A stretch of 22,114 bases of DNA from Azolla pinnata (GCA_037176905.1 JBBBWG010007591.1:1-22114), one strand, 5' to 3'. Shown: positions 9,101 through 17,130, counted from the stretch's first letter. A program made the numbers and translations. The notes: generated by a model not told the origin, from the sequence alone.

Positions 9101-11240
9101 AACATGCATTTCAAGTATCCAGCACAAACATGCAGTGGATTACATCATTTACTAACATACGACCCCATTGACAGCCATGGGATGATTTCAGCAAAAATCA
9201 TGCCATATGTTATCACCTACCAACACATTACCAGCTGTGGCGTAACTTCATCTCATACAATAGGATACAGAGTATGTTGATTGTGACCCATCGATCTTCC
9301 AATGAATCAAAATAGATCCTTTCGCAAGTGCACAGGTACCTCCATGAACCATCTTGCTAGCAATGTTGTTGGCAATAGACCCAATGATCATATACAAAAA
9401 ATCACATAGCCCTTGAGCTGCACTCTTTGCAAAGTTTCTTGGAGCTTCCTATACGCCCATCCGCATTTCCATGGATCTCTCAATACATCTTGCAAGTAGG
9501 CATGATGCCAACCTAGTAATCCAATTAATTATGGTATAGACCTAATGCTTGTATTAGAGCTCATATTCTCATTGTGACGACGACTTCCAATGATGTTTCT
9601 AGAAACTTCTAGATAGGTGCATGTGATCAAAGTCTCACTAATGCAGAGCTAGTGGTCATTCACCATGGCATTATAGGGATAGAAGTGCTCGATGTTTCCC
9701 CGAGTCTCCTATATCTTTCTATGATAAAATTAGAGCAGACTTGCAAAACCATAAGATGCATGATGGATTTGGTGCATGCGCCATCTAACTAGAATTTCAA
9801 CACTATAACTAGACCAGGGTGTAGACCTAGAGCCCATATACAAGACTGCATTACCATTACCACAAGCTTCCATAGTGTTTCAACAAACTGCAACTGGTGC
9901 ATAAAGATAGATCATACATGCGAATGGCATCATCGTCATCTCGCTACGCAAGTCTTCAATGTTCCTACAACGCTTCTGGAACCTTCTAGAGCTTTCCAGG
10001 TGTATTAGAATGGACTTGCCGGCATGCTACCTGTCTAGCTATGGTCTAGACAGCAATGGCATTACTGCGGGAGGGAAGAGATTCCTCCCCCCATGTTTCT
10101 AGAAGTCTCCAGACTTTCATAAGAGCACATCAGTCTATCCATGTAATGATGGGGATGGAAACTTCTGGAACCTCCTATGCTACGACGGCAACTTACGAAA
10201 TCATACAACGGGGATGTACTTGGTATGATCCCAGTGCTAGACAGCGACATCCCCGCCAGCAGCGTCACCAATGGGGCTGACAATTGGCTCCCCCACTTTG
10301 TCTTTGCCTCCATGACCTGAAAAAGAATCAACAACAAGGAAAAAGATGCATTTGGGGACAATCACTGGACCAGTCTTATGCAAGAATCAACAACAAGGAA
10401 AAAGATGCATTTGGGGACAATCACTGGACCAGTCTTATGCAGATGATGCAGAATAGGCATGCATACATGTAGATATACACATACAAAGACACATATAAAC
10501 ACGTGTACACATGCATCCATGCCTCCTATATGAGCTCATACAAACGTACATGGAGTGGATTATTAGAAAAAGATGCATTTGGGAACAATCACTGGACCAG
10601 GCTTGTACAGATGATGAAGAATAGGCATGCATACATGTAGATATACACGTACAAAGACACATACACACACATGTAAACATGCATGCATGCCTCCTATATG
10701 AGCTCGTACAAGCGTACATGGAGTGGATCATTAGAAAAAGATGCATTTGGGGACAATCAGTGGACCAGTCTTGTACAGATGATGCAAAATACACATGCAG
10801 AACTGTACATATACACATACAAAGACACATACACACTCATGTACACTTGCTTCCTATATGTAAGATCATACAAAACGTACATGGGAGTGGATTGCTAGAA
10901 GAAAAACCTGGCCAAATGCAGCCGATCCTGCCAGAATGCAGAACAGGGTGTGGGCGGAGCCAGCGCCGACGATCGCAGCCCGAGGAGAAGCTCGCTGTTG
11001 TACTCTTCTTCTGGAGGGGAGAGCAGTGGAATGCAGCGAGAGGCCCAAACGGAGGAAATCATGATGGTTGTGGCAGTGGTGATTTCGCCCAACAAGATGA
11101 TGATGATGATGATGATGCCCATGATGATGATGATGCCCAGGATCATGGAGAAGAAGAAGCTGCCCATGATGGTGGCGATGGTGCTGGTGATGGAGCAGAG
11201 CCGGACCAGCGAACGGCGGATTCATCGCCATCATCAGCAT
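6113..11240 (-). CDS. DUF819-family multi-pass membrane protein, 12 exons
   Basis: Exons in 5'-3' order: 11240-10908, 10316-10197, 9057-8979, 8735-8632, 8482-8420, 8340-8214, 7756-7634, 7178-7030, 6707-6630, 6551-6495, 6386-6306, 6208-6113. All eleven introns are GT-AG and the phases join into 469 residues. I recognise the family (Pfam DUF819, YjcL-like) from the order of its conserved blocks: EAKTKWG and STGIIPS after exon 1, LMPMAVALCLLETD (~156-169), SYIGGTINY (~220-228), GMAADNLAMAAYF (~245-257), YFSVVGAS (~363-370), SNANIGGP (416-423) and a Gly-rich hydrophobic end. Hydrophobic helices recur throughout. Plant members are annotated only as DUF819 or 'keratin-associated-like'; I recall envelope proteomics hits and a link to the CPA/anion-transporter clan, but substrate and role are unknown. 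Residues ~60-90, rich in S, R, L and A, suggest plastid or mitochondrial targeting. Residues 6-70 are unusually His-rich. The start is uncertain: ATGs at 11240, 11234, 11231 and 11225 are in frame, and an upstream intron is possible. Confidence 0.9.
7225..7600. repeat. Diverged ~190-bp tandem duplication in DUF819 intron 7
   Basis: Two copies run about 7225-7418 and 7419-7600. Shared anchors in order are TGCAA-GCTTCAA, TGAC-AGA-ATTGCAA (7279 and 7470), AAGCACACA/GGCACACAC, a T-run followed by GCA, and CTGTATCATG-AAAA. Substitutions and small indels are numerous, so the event is older than the 89-bp duplication in the 3' UTR. Both copies lie between the exon 7 donor and the exon 8 acceptor. 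Confidence 0.7.
7770..8200. repeat. ATGC/ATGT low-complexity stretch in DUF819 intron 6
   Basis: CATGCATG and TATGCATG words dominate, including a CATG run near 7913-7930 and a short GT run near 8017-8030. The composition matches the block at 4243-4880. It fills most of the intron between exons 6 and 7 and has no coding content. Confidence 0.75.
9597..10170. promoter_or_regulatory. Cluster of heat-shock-element-like motifs in DUF819 intron 2
   Basis: Three sites match the alternating nTTCnnGAAn heat-shock-factor pattern with at least three perfect units. They are 9597-9613 (TTCTAGAAACTTCTAGA), 9974-9990 (TTCTGGAACCTTCTAGA) and 10158-10170 (GAAACTTCTGGAA). A fourth, at 10097-10104, has two units. 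The last perfect site is 27 bases inside the intron from the exon 2 donor. Similar flanking words (GGCATTA, CAATG, TTTCTAGAA) suggest that a degenerate repeat spread them. Function is not shown by sequence alone. Confidence 0.35.
10323..10440. repeat. 59-bp tandem duplication beside the exon 2 acceptor
   Basis: Units 10323-10381 and 10382-10440 are essentially identical, starting AAGAATCAACAACAAGG and ending GTCTTATGC. The first unit begins three bases from the intron 1 AG of the minus-strand DUF819 gene. Its pyrimidine tract (TTGTTGTTGATTCTT on the minus strand) is therefore duplicated. The second unit overlaps the start of the 168-bp array. Confidence 0.95.
10399..10900. repeat. Three tandem 168-bp units in DUF819 intron 1
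   Basis: Units start at 10399, 10567 and 10735, each at AAAAAGATGCATTTGGG, with exact 168-base spacing. The third ends near 10900, eight bases from the exon 1 donor. Inside each unit are GGACAATCA-TGGACCAG, a CATGCATAC/TACACAT-rich section and ACGTACATGGAGTGGATTA. Because 168 is a multiple of three, open frames persist across all units on both strands (for example minus 10435-10836). These are artefacts of the repeat. Confidence 0.95.
11096..11136. repeat. GAT/CAT trinucleotide microsatellite in DUF819 exon 1
   Basis: Two GAT runs are separated by GCCCAT. On the minus strand they read as CAT codons and encode runs of seven and five histidines in the predicted protein. Because the unit is a triplet, length changes would alter histidine number without breaking the frame. 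Confidence 0.9.
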
Positions 11241-11360
11241 CACACGACAGCAGCAGATGGGATCAGGCTGGAGCTTTCCATATCTACCCCTTGTGGTGAA
11301 GAACCCAAGTTCTAAAAGATTCTCTCTTGCTCTCTCTGGAATCTTTGGGTCTCTCTCTGG

Positions 11361-11665
11361 AATCTCGGGCTCAAGATTCCTCGGAATTCACGGCATCGCC
11401 GAATTGAAATTGTTTCGAGCTCGTTCCGATCCGAGGCAGGGTTCGATTCACTGGTCTTCACAAACCAGACGGAAGCGCTCGTAACGGACCGAGAATCTCT
11501 CTAAAATCTCGGGTTTCGAGGCTCCTCGGAATTCGGCATTGCTGAATCTGTGTTTCGAGCTCGTTAATAGGAAGATGATCGAGCTCGCCTTCGTATGGTT
11601 CGATTGTTGGCCTTTAAAAACCAAGCTGAAGCGCTGGTTACGGATCGGGAACTGGGAGAGGTCAT
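11361..11665. repeat. Diverged ~145-155 bp duplication between the DUF819 and PPR genes
   Basis: Copy one is about 11361-11504 and copy two about 11505-11665. Shared anchors in order are AATCTCGGG, CTCGGAATTC, TGTTTCGAGCTCGTT, GGTTCGATT and a block like ACCA-ACGGAAGCGCT followed by TACGGA-CG. The offset grows from 144 to 157 through indels. A shorter doublet, TCTCTCTGGAATCT, lies just before copy one near 11332-11365. The region probably includes 5' leader or promoter sequence for one or both divergent genes. Confidence 0.75.
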
Positions 11666-11764
11666 AAAAACCAATGAAGCAATCAGCTCGCTCTTTCTTG
11701 TTTATGAGTATGGCATCGTCCGGTGTCCTGCGGAAATGAAGTCTTGCGAAAGGCTTTTCAAACC

Positions 11765-12228
11765 CAATCCAATCGGGGCTCGAACCCAAACTGATAAGGA
11801 CTCAGAAACCCAATCTAATCGAGGCTCGAATCCTCGCTGATTCAAAACCCAAACCTTGGGTGAGTAGGGCCTAGAACCCGGCTAAATCTAACAAGGACTC
11901 GAACCCTGGCGGATTCAGACTCGAGCACTAACGATCTTGGATCTAAACCCTAATGAATCGAGACCCGAACCCTAACCGATCGGGACTCGGACCACGAATA
12001 GCCAAGCGCTCGATTGAACCTCGATCAACTAAGGCGGAAACCCTTAACCAATTGCCCCAGCTTAACCAAGGTTCAGACCCTAGCTAACCGTGACTCGAAC
12101 CCTAACTAATCGAGACTCGAACCCTAACTAACTGCGACTTGATCCCTAATTAACTGAGACTCAAACCCTGATTAACTGAGACTCAAACCCTAATTAACCG
12201 AGTCTCAAACCCTAATTAACTAACTTTC
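11765..12228. repeat. 22-bp telo-box tandem repeat upstream of the PPR gene
   Basis: Six contiguous 22-base units occupy 12097-12228, starting at 12097, 12119, 12141, 12163, 12185 and 12207. Their consensus is close to RAACCCTAATTAACYGAGACTC. Further units occur at 11901, 11945 and 11967, and degenerate ones continue back to about 11765. Exact AAACCCTAA telo-box motifs lie at 11945, 12185 and 12207. The array ends 62 bases before the PPR start codon. Telo-boxes are known plant promoter elements of growth-related genes; their role here is inferred. Confidence 0.85.
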
Positions 12229-12252
12229 CGACAAGGAGCTTGGATTTTGGCC

Positions 12253-12273
12253 ATGGAAGCTCCAGATCAGTAG
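12253..12273 (+). promoter_or_regulatory. Upstream ORF in the PPR leader
   Basis: An ATG in the context GCCATGG opens a six-codon frame (MEAPDQ) ending in TAG at 12271-12273. It is out of frame with the PPR start 18 bases later. The string ATGGAAGCTCC occurs three times here (12253, 12291, 12303), so the uORF and the first residues of the main protein derive from the same repeated 12-mer. If transcription starts upstream of 12253, it could lower translation of the PPR protein. Confidence 0.5.
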
Positions 12274-12290
12274 ATGAGGCTGAGCTCCCC

Positions 12291-14408
12291 ATGGAAGCTC
12301 CCATGGAAGCTCCCCTTCGCGGCCTGAGACCACCCACAGGGAACGCTACGGTAAGCCCTGCTCCTGCTCCCTCCTTCATCAGAAGAAGCCCCTCTCTTCT
12401 AAGCTCAAGCATTGATGACGAAGACGGAAGGGAAAACCATGATGTCAAGATGCCTCATGGCCATGCATCCTCCGCTGCCCATCTCTTGTCCTTGCTCAAG
12501 GACTGCGCCCAAAGGAAGGACCTTCGCGGGGGGAGCTCCGTTCACGGCGACCTTGTCAGGACGGATCTGCACGCGGGCAACAGCTACGTGTGCGTTGCCA
12601 TAGTGAACATGTATGCTAAATGTGGTGCTCTTGCGGAGGCCCGGTATGTGTTCGATAAGCTTTCCTTCAGAAACACGGCCCTGTGGACGGCCCTCATCTC
12701 GGGGTATGTCCAGTATGGGCATGGAGCGGAAGCTCTATCCTGCTTTCGGTGCATGCGAGAGGAAGGAATCACGGCAGATGAAGCTACTTTTGTGTGTGTA
12801 TTGAAAGCTTGCAGTAGCATCGGAGCTGTCCGCGAGGGCGAAGATGTGCACGCCGAGGTTGTCAAGAAGGGTTTTCTTGAGAATAATATGTTTGTCGCGA
12901 ATTCAGTGGTCAATATGTATGTCAAATTTGGCAAGGTTTGTAAAGCTAGAGAAGTATTTGATGGGCTCCCCGTTCGGGATGTGACCACATGGACCACGCT
13001 GATTTCTGGATACATTGAACATGATCAATGCGATGAAGCATTGAAATGCTTCGAAGCGATGCAAAAGGAAGGGGTGTGTGCGAATTCGGCGACTTTCGTG
13101 TGCGTTCTGAAGGCCTGTGCCACTTTAAAAGATCTTCAGCGTGGCCAAGAAGTACATCGTAGGGTTATCGAGCAGGGGTTAATGCAGAAGGATGTCCTCA
13201 TCGGTAATGCATTAGTGGATATGTATGCAAAGTGTGGTACGCTCGCAAAAGGCCGAGAGATATTTGATGAGCTCAGGGCCAAGAATGTTGTCACATGGAC
13301 GGCATTGATCATGGGGTATGTTCAACATGGGCACAGCATAGAAGCGATAGAATTGTTTGGCCAAATGCAAAATGAAGGTGTATCACCCAATGCTGTCACA
13401 TTCGTTTGCATCTTGAAAGCTTGTGGCAATGTCCATGACATAGAGAAGGGTGAAGAAATACATGCCGAGGTCTCTCGGCAGAGGCTCCTTGAAAACAACC
13501 TTTTCCTGGCTACCACGTTAGTTGATATGTATGCTAAATGTGGTGCTATCATCAAAGCAAAGGAAGTGTTTGACGAGATTCCAGTGCCCGATGTAGTCTC
13601 GTGGAATGCATTGATTGGTGGATATGCCCAACATGGCTATGGTGAGGAAGCGCTGGATTGCTTCGAACGCATGAAGCATCGAGACCGCCTCATACCGGAT
13701 GCATGCACTTTCATTTGTCTCTTGAAAGCTTGTGGAACCATAGGAGCAACTTCCAAGGGCCGAGAAATAGACACCCAAATTCTAAGGAACAGACTGCTGC
13801 TGGGCAATGATGTCTCTGTAGCCACTGCATTGATTGACATGTATGCGAAGTGTGGTGCACTTGTGGAAGCACAAGCAGCATTCGACAAGATCTTGACCAG
13901 GGATTTGATCTCATGGAATGCACTTATAACAGGGTATTCACAACATGGGAAGGATGAACTCATCTTGAGATCATTAGATAAGATGGTAGAAGAAGGCATA
14001 AAGCCAAATGCGACTACATTCTTGGTTCTACTGAAGACATGCTGCTATTTGGGGCTAGTAGATAAGGGGAAGCTTTTCTTCAAGGCGATGAGCATGCGCT
14101 ATGATGTTATGCCAAATTTACAGCATCACACTTCAATGACTGAGCTTTTTAGCCGTGCAGGTCTTTTCAACGAGGCGACCGAGGTTATAAAGAAAATGCC
14201 TTTCCCAGCTGATCTCATGGTATGGCATGCTTTATTGGATATCTGCCACAGCTCCGGAAATATTGAGCTTGGGAAGCTGGCATTTGAAAAAGCCATACAA
14301 TTGGATCGTAGCAATCCTTTAGCTTATGTATCAATGAGTAATATTTATGCAGCTGCAGGCATGAAATGCAATGTGAACAGGACAGGATCTATGGCATTCT
14401 CAAGGTAG
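12291..14408 (+). CDS. PLS-class pentatricopeptide repeat protein, E-type
   Basis: This 705-residue PPR protein belongs to the family that binds organelle RNA base by base for editing, splicing or stabilisation. Residues 1-60 are rich in P, S, R and A and could target an organelle. The rest is a regular array: the S-motif signature MYAKCG or a variant recurs at 107, 209, 311, 413 and 517, about 102 residues apart. Between these lie L motifs (WTALISGY types at 132, 234, 336, 438, 542) and motifs with VCVLKAC (169, 271, 373). A last motif near 614-639 leads to an E1-like block (641-675) and part of E2 (678-705). E+ and DYW domains are absent. I chose 12291 because it is the first in-frame ATG after the stop at 12213; the upstream in-frame extension starts with TTG. 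The final TAG sits within AAG|GTAGCC, a usable splice donor, so a 3' exon cannot be excluded. The RNA target is unknown. Confidence 0.96.
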   Translation: MEAPMEAPLRGLRPPTGNATVSPAPAPSFIRRSPSLLSSSIDDEDGRENHDVKMPHGHASSAAHLLSLLKDCAQRKDLRGGSSVHGDLVRTDLHAGNSYVCVAIVNMYAKCGALAEARYVFDKLSFRNTALWTALISGYVQYGHGAEALSCFRCMREEGITADEATFVCVLKACSSIGAVREGEDVHAEVVKKGFLENNMFVANSVVNMYVKFGKVCKAREVFDGLPVRDVTTWTTLISGYIEHDQCDEALKCFEAMQKEGVCANSATFVCVLKACATLKDLQRGQEVHRRVIEQGLMQKDVLIGNALVDMYAKCGTLAKGREIFDELRAKNVVTWTALIMGYVQHGHSIEAIELFGQMQNEGVSPNAVTFVCILKACGNVHDIEKGEEIHAEVSRQRLLENNLFLATTLVDMYAKCGAIIKAKEVFDEIPVPDVVSWNALIGGYAQHGYGEEALDCFERMKHRDRLIPDACTFICLLKACGTIGATSKGREIDTQILRNRLLLGNDVSVATALIDMYAKCGALVEAQAAFDKILTRDLISWNALITGYSQHGKDELILRSLDKMVEEGIKPNATTFLVLLKTCCYLGLVDKGKLFFKAMSMRYDVMPNLQHHTSMTELFSRAGLFNEATEVIKKMPFPADLMVWHALLDICHSSGNIELGKLAFEKAIQLDRSNPLAYVSMSNIYAAAGMKCNVNRTGSMAFSR

Positions 14409-15041
14409 CCCCTGTTTGTCGAAGCATTCCTTTGTCGGGTTTCCTTCACCTAGTCCCATTGAAGGTATAATGGGTCCAACATCCATCTGACGCAAGGCAT
14501 TGGCGAGACAAGAATTGTTGGAGATTGGATGTATGGATGTATTTGCAATTTTGTATGCTTAGCCGAAAGGGAGAGCATTACAAAGAAAGGATGACAAGGC
14601 CATGGTACAAATGGTCGATGTGTAAGGGCTGACAAATTGCTTCTTCCTGATATGTTCTTTGATGAGGCTCTGTGATGAAGCTATCGAAAGTCACGGTGGT
14701 GTTTTGTTGATGAGCTGCAACTTGAACGGTTGGCCATCGATTAGTTCCAAACAAAGGGACCGAGGAATCCAACCAGACTAATGGAATTCCATTTTCTAGG
14801 GTGCAATCTTTGTTAATGATTCAGAAAGTCTCTCCAGAGTCTCCAATGCAGATGTATCGCCGAATCAGATTGGAGAGTGATGGGGCCATTCAAATAAGGG
14901 ACAAGTCCCTAGGGGTTGGCTTCAAAATCTGAGGACTGACAATTAGACTAAGGGGCAGAAGTATTGCTGACTAAATAACATCAGCAGCAGTTTGGTATTT
15001 TGATTGGGGAACCGCCAACTGTATGACAAATCACGGAGAGT
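14409..15041. other. 3' flank of the PPR gene
   Basis: No clear E+ or DYW coding sequence appears in any frame directly after the PPR stop, and no AATAAA is evident; AATAAG near 14895 is a weak candidate. Short minus-strand frames at 14450-14772 resemble no family. The transcript end cannot be fixed from sequence. Confidence 0.5.
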
Positions 15042-15155
15042 GGTTCACAACTAGAGAAAAAAAGAAAGAAAGAAATGTTAATGTCTTCAAAGATTTGAAC
15101 CATGACCTCATTTGACACAATCAAGTGATCTAGCCAATGGGTTCACAATTAGAGA
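15042..15155 (-). mobile_element. Candidate tRNA-derived SINE insertion with flanking direct repeats
   Basis: A 16-base repeat flanks an 82-bp segment: GGTTCACAACTAGAGA at 15042-15057 and GGTTCACAATTAGAGA at 15140-15155, one mismatch. Read on the minus strand, the segment has TTGGCTAGATCACTTG (a weak A-box match), then GAGGTCATGGTTCAAATC (a good B-box and T-arm match), and ends in a TTTC/T-rich tail. That matches the layout of a short plant SINE with target-site duplications. No second copy is visible in the window. A local duplication with chance B-box similarity is the alternative. Confidence 0.35.
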
Positions 15156-15847
15156 GTTATTCGGCTCACTCGATATGGAAGGTATGTATATAAAGATCAT
15201 CTTGCATGTCCTAATAACTAATTGTAAAGATGTAATTGGTACAAAGTTGTGTCTTGTCTAACATAATAATAATTATTAAGATGTAATTGGTGTTGTTTAG
15301 TTACAAGTCTTGGAGAAATTGTGTTGTTTTATCAATTTCATTTTTTTTCTGGTACCTATTTCATTCGTTTGCGTTCATAAGGTTTTATTGAACAAAAAAT
15401 TAAGCTTTTACCATTACAAATATAAGTTCTAATAATGTTTTTGTATCAAAATGCCAATTAAAGTTATATTGCATTATTATTGCAAGTGCCCATATACATG
15501 GTTTCCCTCGCTTATTGCCAATACCATCTGACTCTTGGTATATAGATTAATCGTCACATGCCCAAAATACTGTACAAGGCAACAACTTGGATCAAGTCGA
15601 CTCTTGAAAGCTTTCAAAGGGCCTAAAATTTAGATTCCTTGCTTCAGAGCAATATAACTTAATTGTCCATGGGTCTGTATCTATCAGTGGCGAAGCGTAC
15701 TGGATTTGTTTTGTGAATGTAGCCATCTAAGACTCTCTGATTGAGGCCACCATTTGATAGACTATTAGAATTAACCACAACTATATATAGCCAAAACCCA
15801 ATTCTTCTTCTCAAGCTCTTCATCCAATTTTCTCCCTTTGTTTTTGG
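15156..15847. other. AT-rich spacer
   Basis: No gene is recognised. The 14-mer AAGATGTAATTGGT is repeated at 15227 and 15278. The minus-strand open frame at 15659-15859 has no family resemblance. Confidence 0.55.
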
Positions 15848-17118
15848 GAAAATTACCAAAAAATGCCTAACAAATTGATTAATTGTGTTAAATGCTTATA
15901 AGAATAAAAAATTAAAAGTTAACACCCAATCGATTAGATTAAAAAATGACATAACGTATGTTAATCGAATGTAATCAATTAATATACAATAGTACAAAGT
16001 AGGAGCCAATTAAAATAGTGGCAAGAATATTGGGAATCAATGAACATTAGGAGAGATAGATGGAAGCAATTAGTAAAAGAAGGATAGAATCGACAATGAG
16101 AAGTGATTAGGAAGTAGCAGTAGTAAGGGAAGGGATAGAATCAGTTAGTGGGAATTAATTGGGCATGAATTTTCAAAGAGTAAAACTAGGCATTAATACG
16201 TAATTTCTAATTTTATTCGGCACGTTAAAATATGCTAATAAATTTAGTAGGCATGTTTTTCTAATTTTCCCTTTATTTTTAGGTAAAACTACCAAACAAT
16301 GAATGACAAAATTATAAATTACAAGTGAATGCCAAGTAACGTTCAGTTAATTGATTAACACCAAAGTAATTAGATTCTAAAATTACTAACTTCTGTTACT
16401 TGAATATAGTAAGTAGTAAATAGTAATAGGAGATGATTAAGAATCAATGAACATGATAAGAGATAGATTATACATGATTAGAAAGTAAGAGACGTATAAA
16501 AGCGATTAGGAAATAGCAGTGTAAGGGAGGGAGTAAAATCAATCATTTGGAAACAAACAATTGGAAATAAAATTAATTAACGTTATACCAACGGAATTAA
16601 TTGGGTGTTAAGTTTTAGCAGAAGATAGGATTAGGCTTTACTTTGTAATTTTTTATTTTAATAGGGTTTAAAATGTGATTTCTAATTTTTTCAGCCTGGA
16701 AAAATTACCAAAAAAACGGCTAAGAAAATTATAAATTACATTTTAACGCCTACCAAAACTAGAAATTACAAATCAACGCCTAGTTTTAAAAAAATCTGAC
16801 GTGCAACTTGATTGATTTACACACCAAATCAATTGCTTGTGAGCCCGATTAACATCAAATTAACCAATTGAGTAACGCTCGATTGCTTGATTAACACCAA
16901 ATCAAACGCATCAATCAACTAATCGGATTCTAGAATCACCGACTTTCGCTGACCGAAATACAGGAAGGGAATCGATGAGGATCAATTGGTGGGAAGCGAA
17001 TTAGGAACAAAATCAAGACGTAGCAGAATCGGGGTTCAGTTTGCAGGTTTCTGATTTGTTAAGAAAAAATTAGTAATTTCTACCGTTTTGTTTTGTAAAA
17101 ATTTCCCCCTCATTTTTT
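15848..17118. repeat. Three diverged ~420-bp tandem copies upstream of the AN1 gene
   Basis: Copies begin near 15848, 16283 and 16699, each with a variant of GAAAATTACCAAAAAATG. Shared anchors include ATTATAAATTACA (copies two and three), TTAACACC-AA (15919, 16355, 16890), GATTAGATTC or TCGGATTCTAG, GAATCAATGAACAT (16037, 16444), GATTAGGAA-TAGCAG (16105, 16504) and a closing TAATTTCTAATTTT. The third copy ends at the TATA-like sequence of the AN1 gene. It keeps more CG dinucleotides than the other two. No transposon features are seen. Confidence 0.75.
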
Positions 17119-17130
17119 TATATTATATAT
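17119..17130 (+). promoter_or_regulatory. TATA-like element of the AN1 zinc finger gene
   Basis: TATATTATATAT lies about 210 bases before the start codon. A CT-rich stretch (about 17131-17200) follows, which is common around plant transcription starts and 5' leaders. A good acceptor, CTGTTTTCCAG, ends at 17333, seven bases before the ATG, so a short leader intron is possible. Confidence 0.45.

Noticed and set aside
10895..11167. Minus-strand frame starting MGSFFFSMILGIIII, which looks like a membrane protein start
   Set aside because: It is out of frame with the conserved exon 1 end (GSAAFGQ) that joins to exon 2. The isoleucine runs are the same microsatellite read in another frame.
10679..11299. 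Plus-strand open frame of 206 codons with an Asp-rich stretch
   Set aside because: It is antisense to DUF819 exon 1 and the 168-bp array. The Asp run is the complement of the CAT microsatellite, and the minus-strand frame has family homology.
12097..12228. Regular short repeats that could suggest a CRISPR array or a telomere tract
   Set aside because: The 22-bp units are contiguous with no unique spacers, and this is eukaryotic DNA. The units contain telo-box motifs but are not pure TTTAGGG telomere repeats.
12240..12290. In-frame N-terminal extension of the PPR protein
   Set aside because: The extension begins with TTG and contains no ATG. An in-frame stop lies at 12213-12215, so 12291 is the first usable start.
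15042..15155. Intact tRNA gene
   Set aside because: Only the T-arm/B-box part is convincing. The A-box is weak and no acceptor stem can be drawn.
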